From: an uncultured Pseudomonas sp.
GTDB lineage: Bacteria > Pseudomonadota > Gammaproteobacteria > Pseudomonadales > Pseudomonadaceae
Assembly (NCBI RefSeq): GCF_946886105.1
Contig: NZ_CAMPHV010000023.1
Coordinates: forward strand, 9,687 to 73,686
Length of the DNA: 64,000 bases
Direction of reading: 5' to 3'
The notes under the pieces are model-generated. The model was given only the letters and a program-made list of their open reading frames with translations, had not been told where the DNA came from and ran no database searches. Numbering within the stretch: position 1 is the first letter of the stretch; each line of letters opens with the position of its first letter. Positions 58,953 through 64,000 of this stretch are shown piece after piece. The translations under genes and the position numbers were made by a program.

Positions 58953-59515
58953 GCCGGGTCGCCGCGCTTTTACGTAGGTTGGCGTTGAGCCTGCGAAACC
59001 CAACACGAGCGGCAACGCAGCTCCCGAGGCCACACAGCCAAACCGGTGCGCCAAGGAACGCCTTGTTGGGTATCGCTACGCTCAACACCAACCTACCTGC
59101 CCGCTATCGCGCTAATCAGGCGCAAAGCGGCATGACCCTGGTCGAGCTGGTGATCACTATCGTGATTATCGGTATTGCTTCTGCCGCGCTGTTTTCGGCG
59201 ATGGCGGCGATTACCGGGCGCTCGGCCGACCCCATGCTGCGCCAGCAAAGCCTGGCGCTGGCCGAAGCCTATCTTGAGGCGATCAATACGCGGCCCTATG
59301 CCGAACTGCCGTCGGCGGCTCAGGGCGCGTCGGCGCCGCAGGATATCGACGGCAATCCGATTCTCGACGACTACCGGGTGGCGGTCGCGGTGGATGTGGC
59401 TGCGGCTTTGAACGGCGTCGCCGCAACGCGTATCGATGTCAGCGTCACCGACCCGCAAGGGCAGACCCTGGAACTCAGCGGCTGGCGCACCTGTTACGGG
59501 GAGGCCGGATGCTGA
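58949..59515 (+). CDS. mshD: MSHA minor pilin MshD with abnormally long leader
   Basis: This 188-residue prepilin has the cleavage site QSG-MTLVELVITIVIIGIASAAL (Met at +1, Glu5). The leader is 61 residues instead of the usual 6-25. Of these, 41 codons (58974-59096) come from an in-frame palindromic repeat. Without it the leader would be 20 residues. In-frame TTG codons at about 59063-59066 could give a shorter leader. ATG 58949 overlaps the mshC stop (ATGA), so the original start is preserved. Confidence 0.88.
   Translation: MSRVAALLRRLALSLRNPTRAATQLPRPHSQTGAPRNALLGIATLNTNLPARYRANQAQSGMTLVELVITIVIIGIASAALFSAMAAITGRSADPMLRQQSLALAEAYLEAINTRPYAELPSAAQGASAPQDIDGNPILDDYRVAVAVDVAAALNGVAATRIDVSVTDPQGQTLELSGWRTCYGEAGC
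58974..59096. repeat. Palindromic repeat inserted in frame in the mshD leader
   Basis: A 123-bp element has ends GTAGGTTGGCGTTGAGC (58974-58990) and the near-exact complement (59080-59096, one mismatch). Its inner block TTGGGTATCGCTACGCTCAA has a relative at 41238-41266 (GATGGGTATCGCGAAGCTCAACCCATC). The length is a multiple of three. Confidence 0.85.
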
Positions 59516-60348
59516 GCGGTCCACGCCTACGGCAAGCGGCCTTTACCCTGGTCGAGCTGGTGATGGTGATCGCCCTGGCCGGGCTGATCGCGGTGATGAT
59601 CAGCACGGTGATGTCTCGGCCCTTGCAGGGCTTCGTCGATCAGAGCCGCCGCGCGGAACTGGTCGATCTGGCGTCCAGCGCCCTGAACCGCATGACCCGG
59701 GATATTCGCCTGGCGGTGCCGAACTCGGTGCGGGTCGCCGGCAGCGCGCGCCTGGAATTGCTGCGCAGCCCCGGCGGCGGTCGTTACCGGGCGAACCTGG
59801 TCGATGGCGTACGTCAGGACCCGCCGGTCTGTACCACCGACCCCTGCGTGATCGAGGTGCTGGGGCCGCTGATCGGCGTCGAGGATTGGGCCGCGCTCAA
59901 CTGGATGGTCATCTACAACATCGGCGGCGCGGCGAGCGGCGATAACAGTTGGCCGCCGCTGGACGGCGCCATGTCGGTGATCAGCCCCCAGGTCACCATC
60001 AGCTATGCCGCGGGCAACCTGAACTTGAGCGGCGGCGGTATCGAGAATTTCCGTTTCAAATACGCCTCGCCGCAGCACCGCTTGTTTCTGGCGGATAAGG
60101 TCGTTGGCTACCAGTGCAGCGGCGGCCGGATCGTCCGCGGCGAGTTCGAATCCCTGGAGCTGCCCGGCGCCTACGATTACAGCGGCGCCACGCCGGTGGT
60201 CGATCATGTCGATTGCGCCAACAGCGGCTTTACCTATTCTCCCGGCACCAACACCCGCAGCGGCCTGGTGACGATCCGGCTGACCTTGAGCCAGGACGGC
60301 GAAACCATCACCCTGCTGCAACAGGTCCATGTCGACAATGCGCCTTGA
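59509..60348 (+). CDS. mshO: MSHA minor pilin MshO
   Basis: This 279-residue prepilin has the motif QAA-FTLVELVMVIALAGLIAVMISTVM. The residue before the cut is Ala rather than the usual Gly, and Glu5 is present. It is longer than the other pilins, like GspJ/PilW-type tip components, with cysteines in PPVCTTDPCVIEV and GYQCSGG. The start overlaps the mshD stop. Confidence 0.88.
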   Translation: MLSGPRLRQAAFTLVELVMVIALAGLIAVMISTVMSRPLQGFVDQSRRAELVDLASSALNRMTRDIRLAVPNSVRVAGSARLELLRSPGGGRYRANLVDGVRQDPPVCTTDPCVIEVLGPLIGVEDWAALNWMVIYNIGGAASGDNSWPPLDGAMSVISPQVTISYAAGNLNLSGGGIENFRFKYASPQHRLFLADKVVGYQCSGGRIVRGEFESLELPGAYDYSGATPVVDHVDCANSGFTYSPGTNTRSGLVTIRLTLSQDGETITLLQQVHVDNAP

Positions 60349-60736
60349 ATCACGCGAAGGGGGCTTCGGTCTGGTAGCGGCGATGTTTCTGATCATCGTC
60401 GTGGCGGCGGTTATCGCCACCATGGCGCGCCTGGCGGTGACCCAGAACGCCACGACCAGCCTGGCGATCCAGCAGGCACGGGCTTATCAGGTCGCCCGCG
60501 CGGGGCTGGAATACGGTATCGCCCGGGTTCTCGCCGATGCGGCCTGCGCCGATTTCACTCTGGATGGCTTCGCCGTGCAGATGAGCTGCACATCCAGCAG
60601 CACGCCGGTGCTGGAGGAAGAGGGCAAGAGCAGCGCAACCCTCTTCTACACGGTCGAAGCCACGGCGACCTTCGGCTCGCCCGCGAGCCCGGATTACGCT
60701 TATCGCAAGCTCACCGCCGTGGTGGAGAAGCCATGA
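60329..60736 (+). CDS. mshP: MSHA minor pilin MshP
   Basis: This 135-residue prepilin-like protein has leader ...ESREGG and mature start FGLVAAMFLIIVVAAVIATMARLA. Glu5 is missing (Ala), as in GspK/PilX-type tip pilins. Three cysteines lie in the second half. ATG 60329 overlaps mshO; ATG 60338 is an equally possible start giving 132 residues. Confidence 0.85.
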   Translation: MSTMRLESREGGFGLVAAMFLIIVVAAVIATMARLAVTQNATTSLAIQQARAYQVARAGLEYGIARVLADAACADFTLDGFAVQMSCTSSSTPVLEEEGKSSATLFYTVEATATFGSPASPDYAYRKLTAVVEKP

Positions 60737-63700
60737 GCCGCATCAGTATTGCCAGTCGCTCGGGCGTCGTTGCCCCGGGGTCTGTAACCATGCGCCTGAT
60801 CGGACTGATGTTGGTTCTGCTGGCCGGCCTGTACAGCCCCCAGCTGTGGGCGGCAGCCTGCAGCTCGGTATTTCCCGCCAGCATTACCGGCAACAGCGCC
60901 AACCAATTCGACCTGAGCGGCTTGGCCTGGCAAAACACGCCGACGCTCGGCGCGAGCAACCGCAGCCTGGGCGCGGGCGATCATTATTTCGGCGGTGGCG
61001 GCACTTTCAATGATTGGACGCTGGCGGCTACCGGCGGCCCCAGCACTCGGGTCTTCGTCAATGGCAGCCTGAGCATTGCCAATAACAGTGTGTTGAATGC
61101 GGGTGGCAACCCGGAGGATCTGATCCTGGTGGTCAATGGTTCGCTGAGCCTGGGCAACAACGTCGTGATCAACGGTTTCGTTTATGTCACGGGTAGCATT
61201 AGTTTCGGCAATAACCTGCAACTCAATGGTGCTATTACCGCGGCGGGTTCGACGAATAGCCCCGGCGGCAGCACCAGCCTGAACTATAACGACGGGGCCA
61301 TCGACCTGGCCGATTTCGGCAGCCTGTGCAGTCCGGCAATTGAGCTGCGCTTGAGTTGGTCGCTGGACGAAAGCACCTGGACCGGCGCGGCCAACGAGGT
61401 TGTCGACAGCTCCGACAACGGCCTCAACGGCAGTGTGGTGAACGGTGCGAACACCGCGAGCAGCCTGCCGGCGCTGGCGACGGCGAACGGCTTGGGCACT
61501 TGCGGTTACGGCGATTTCGACGGCGGCGCCTCCCAGTATGTGCAACGCGCTCACAACAACCTGCTGACCTTGCAGGACAGCTTCACCGTCGGCGTGTGGG
61601 TCAGGCCGAATACATTGCCGGCCTCGGGCTTGATGAGCATTCTGTCGAAGGACGAAAACTACGAATTCCACCTCAAGCCCAATGGCACGGTCAACTGGTG
61701 GTGGCAAACCACCGCTAATGCTACTCGCCAGTTCGACAGCAGCGTCGCGTTGACGCCGGGGCAATGGAGCCATGTGCTGATCCGTTTCGCCCCGGGCGAT
61801 CAGCGCATCTATATCAACGGCAACCTGGCCGGGCAGGCCAGTTTCAGCGGCACGCCGCGGGCCAATAGCGATCCGTTGCAGCTCGGCCAGGACCAAGGCT
61901 TGGCCGGGCGCTACTTCAATGGCCAGTTGGATGAGTTGCGGATTTACAGCGGTGCGCTCTCCGAGGCGGCGATCAGTGCCCTGGTGGCCGAGCGGCACCA
62001 ATGCGAACTGGCCCTGCAATGCTTCAACGACGACTTCGGCCGGGCCAGCCTGGGCGGCGACTGGTCCGTCGCCAGCCGCGGCGCCACGGCCTTCACGCCG
62101 ACCATCGCCAGCGCGCGTATGCGTCTGACCAGCAACCAGGGCAACGTCGCCACTTCCTCGACCTTACAGCGCCTGTTCCCCGCCGCGGGCAACTATATCC
62201 AGCTGCAGTTCAAGCACTACGCCTACAACGGCAGCGGCGCCGACGGCATCGCCGTGGTGCTCTCGGATGCCAGCATCACCCCGCAGCCGGGCGCCTTTGG
62301 CGGGCCCTTGGGTTACGGCACCCGTGGCGATGCGGCCAACCCCGGTTTCGCCGGTGGCTGGCTGGGGGTGGGCATCGACGAATACGGCAACTTCTCCACT
62401 GAAGGCGGTAGCCCCGACGACGGGCCGGGACAGCGCAACGATTCGGTGGCCATCCGCGGCTCCGGTTCCGGGTCGGCGGGTTACCGCTATATCGCCGGCA
62501 CCCCGGCCAACCTCAATCCGGCGATCGACGCGGCGGCCAGCACCAGTGCCGGCCCTGGGCATACCTATCGCATCACCGTGGATGGCCGGGTCGACGGCCA
62601 AGCCCTGGTGACCGTCGAGCGCGACAGCGGCGCCGGCTTCATGGTGCTGCCCAACCTCGACGCGGTGAATGCCTTGGCCGCTTTCGGTCAAGCCGCGCTG
62701 CCGGAAAACTTCTACTTGTCGCTGACCGGCTCGACCGGCGGCTCGACCAATATCCACGAGCTGGACGATTTGCAGGTTTGTGCCACGACGATCAACCCGA
62801 TCACCGAGCAGATCGACCACTTCGACTTCGCCTATGCCAATCCCGCGCTGACCTGCAGTCCGCAGCAGGTGATCGTTCGCGCCTGTCTGAGTGCCGATTG
62901 CAGCTCGCTCTACACCGACCCGGTCACCATGACCCTGGCGCCCGCCGCCGGCTGGACCGCGACCGCGCCGGCCAGTCTCGCCGGCAACGTTCTCAGCTTC
63001 AGCGGTGGCAGCGCCGTGCTCCAGCTGCGCAATACGGCAATCGGGCAGGTCGCGCTTGGCGTGCAGGAACCGACACCGCCCGTGAAGCCGAATAGCCAGA
63101 CCACCTGCTCGACGGCGGGTTGCCTGATCGATTTCCTCGATAGCGGCTTTATTTTCGATGTGCCCACGCTGCTGGCTAACAAGGAGTCGGCCGATATCGG
63201 GCTGTTTGCGGTGCGCAAGGACGATACCACCGAAGCCTGTGTGCCGGCTTTCGAGTCTGGCACGCGCACATTGCAGTTCTGGTCCGATTACGACGATCCG
63301 GATAGCGGCACGCGTCGGGTACGGGTCAACGGCACACCGATCGACGGAAGCGCGCCGGGCACCAATATCGACTTGGAGTTCTCCGCGGGCGCGCGCACGA
63401 CTATCAAGGTGCACTACGCCGATGCCGGCTTGATGACCTTGAATGCGCGCTATGCACCAATCTCCGGGGAGGAGGCCGGGTTGGAGATGAGCGGCTCCGA
63501 TCAGTTTGTCAGCAAGCCCGCAGGTCTCTGCGTATACAGCGACTCGCCGCATAGCGACTGCACCGCCGGTGATGCCAGTTGCTCGGCGTTCGTCGCCGCC
63601 GGCGATGGCTTCCGTTTGCGCGTGCGCGGTGCTACCTGGGAGGCGGACGGGGACACGGATTTCTGCGACAACGGCACCACGCCGAACTATCGCCAAGGCG

Positions 63701-64000
63701 GCATCGCTCTCGCCAGTACCCTGGTCGCGCCGGCGGGCGGGGCTGCCGCCACTTTGGGCACGGAAACCGTGGATATCGTCGACTCCGGTTTGGGGGAGGC
63801 GATTCTGACCGGTCAAAGCCTTTCCGAGGTCGGCGTGTTCACCATCAGCGCCACGCCGCCGGTCAACGGTTATTTCAGTGAGACCGTCGGCCCCGGCGCC
63901 AGCGCCAATCTCGGCCGCTTCTACCCAGCCAGCTTTGAGCTCGCAGATCCCAGCCTGACCCCGGCTTGTGGCACCTCGACCTACGCCGGCCTGATTGCCC
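60733..64000 (+). CDS. mshQ: MSHA-associated adhesin-like protein MshQ (partial, runs off the window)
   Basis: At least 1,089 codons are open from ATG 60733, which overlaps the mshP stop. A signal peptide is likely from the internal MRLIGLMLVLLAGLYSPQLWA (ATG 60790 is a possible start). Domains seen are a beta-helix-like repeat region (~90-170, SLSIANNSVLN, SLSLGNNVVIN, SISFGNNLQLN), a LamG/concanavalin-like lectin domain (~210-405, SFTVGVWVRPN, WSHVLIRF, LDELRIYSGALSE), and an L-type lectin-like domain (~430-680, GSGADGIAVVLSD, WLGVGIDEYGNF). A cysteine-bearing DUF6701-type C-terminal region with GRFYPASFEL follows near the window edge. It is probably a large surface or pilus-tip adhesin. 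Confidence 0.9.
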   Translation, partial: MSRISIASRSGVVAPGSVTMRLIGLMLVLLAGLYSPQLWAAACSSVFPASITGNSANQFDLSGLAWQNTPTLGASNRSLGAGDHYFGGGGTFNDWTLAATGGPSTRVFVNGSLSIANNSVLNAGGNPEDLILVVNGSLSLGNNVVINGFVYVTGSISFGNNLQLNGAITAAGSTNSPGGSTSLNYNDGAIDLADFGSLCSPAIELRLSWSLDESTWTGAANEVVDSSDNGLNGSVVNGANTASSLPALATANGLGTCGYGDFDGGASQYVQRAHNNLLTLQDSFTVGVWVRPNTLPASGLMSILSKDENYEFHLKPNGTVNWWWQTTANATRQFDSSVALTPGQWSHVLIRFAPGDQRIYINGNLAGQASFSGTPRANSDPLQLGQDQGLAGRYFNGQLDELRIYSGALSEAAISALVAERHQCELALQCFNDDFGRASLGGDWSVASRGATAFTPTIASARMRLTSNQGNVATSSTLQRLFPAAGNYIQLQFKHYAYNGSGADGIAVVLSDASITPQPGAFGGPLGYGTRGDAANPGFAGGWLGVGIDEYGNFSTEGGSPDDGPGQRNDSVAIRGSGSGSAGYRYIAGTPANLNPAIDAAASTSAGPGHTYRITVDGRVDGQALVTVERDSGAGFMVLPNLDAVNALAAFGQAALPENFYLSLTGSTGGSTNIHELDDLQVCATTINPITEQIDHFDFAYANPALTCSPQQVIVRACLSADCSSLYTDPVTMTLAPAAGWTATAPASLAGNVLSFSGGSAVLQLRNTAIGQVALGVQEPTPPVKPNSQTTCSTAGCLIDFLDSGFIFDVPTLLANKESADIGLFAVRKDDTTEACVPAFESGTRTLQFWSDYDDPDSGTRRVRVNGTPIDGSAPGTNIDLEFSAGARTTIKVHYADAGLMTLNARYAPISGEEAGLEMSGSDQFVSKPAGLCVYSDSPHSDCTAGDASCSAFVAAGDGFRLRVRGATWEADGDTDFCDNGTTPNYRQGGIALASTLVAPAGGAAATLGTETVDIVDSGLGEAILTGQSLSEVGVFTISATPPVNGYFSETVGPGASANLGRFYPASFELADPSLTPACGTSTYAGLIA

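Noticed and set aside
62164..63816. Minus-strand open frame of 550 codons opposite mshQ
   Set aside because: Antisense shadow. mshQ is supported by signal peptide, domains and operon overlap.

Overview
The window is high-GC chromosomal DNA from a Pseudomonas-type gammaproteobacterium. The gene content (rhlE, ppnN, ahcY-metF behind an S-adenosylhomocysteine riboswitch, metK, tkt-epd-pgk-fba, rhodanese-grxC-secB, trmL) and several Pseudomonas-like palindromic repeat families support this. The species cannot be fixed from the sequence. A complete MSHA-type pilus locus makes a classical P. aeruginosa unlikely.

Layout. 1-8.4 kb: end of a cytochrome b561, yceI, rhlE, a periplasmic binding protein, ppnN, metF and ahcY. 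Most are on the minus strand, and ahcY is preceded by an SAH riboswitch. 8.7-19.7 kb: a ten-gene minus-strand chemosensory operon (MCP, STAS protein, REC-phosphatase-kinase, cheY, cheA, cheW, MCP, cheR, cheD, cheB) that joins a Che pathway to a partner-switching module. 20.2-21.8 kb: a PilJ-domain chemoreceptor with a candidate FliA promoter. 21.9-26.8 kb: cytochrome c'-like lipoprotein, ligB, a second binding protein, a PEBP protein and an AraC regulator. 26.8-35.5 kb: metK and its ArsR/methyltransferase regulator, divergent from tkt-epd-pgk-(MliC-like)-fba. 35.5-40.7 kb: alginate lyase, a YgjP-like metallopeptidase, DUF2789, a third binding protein, a Gre-family protein, a small membrane protein, rhodanese, grxC and secB.

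40.7-46.9 kb is an accessory island between secB and trmL. It holds a degenerate group II intron 3' end, a broken RHS 5' fragment, an MsrA C-terminal fragment, an unrecognised orphan gene, and an RHS protein encoded as two adjacent genes, each with its own Sec signal peptide. The second RHS gene ends in the usual core boundary and a 126-residue variable tip. The orphan starts 7 bp after it. This is the most unusual system in the window: a two-polypeptide exported RHS shell with a candidate effector/immunity end and a decayed second copy of the downstream module.

47.4-64 kb is an MSHA (type IVa-like) pilus locus in canonical order: mshI, a PilN-like gene, J, K, L, M, N, E, G, F, B, A, C, D, O, P, Q. 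mshQ runs off the window end. Palindromic repeats have entered it between mshE and mshG and, in frame, inside the mshD prepilin leader. A related event has replaced the natural C-terminus of Epd.
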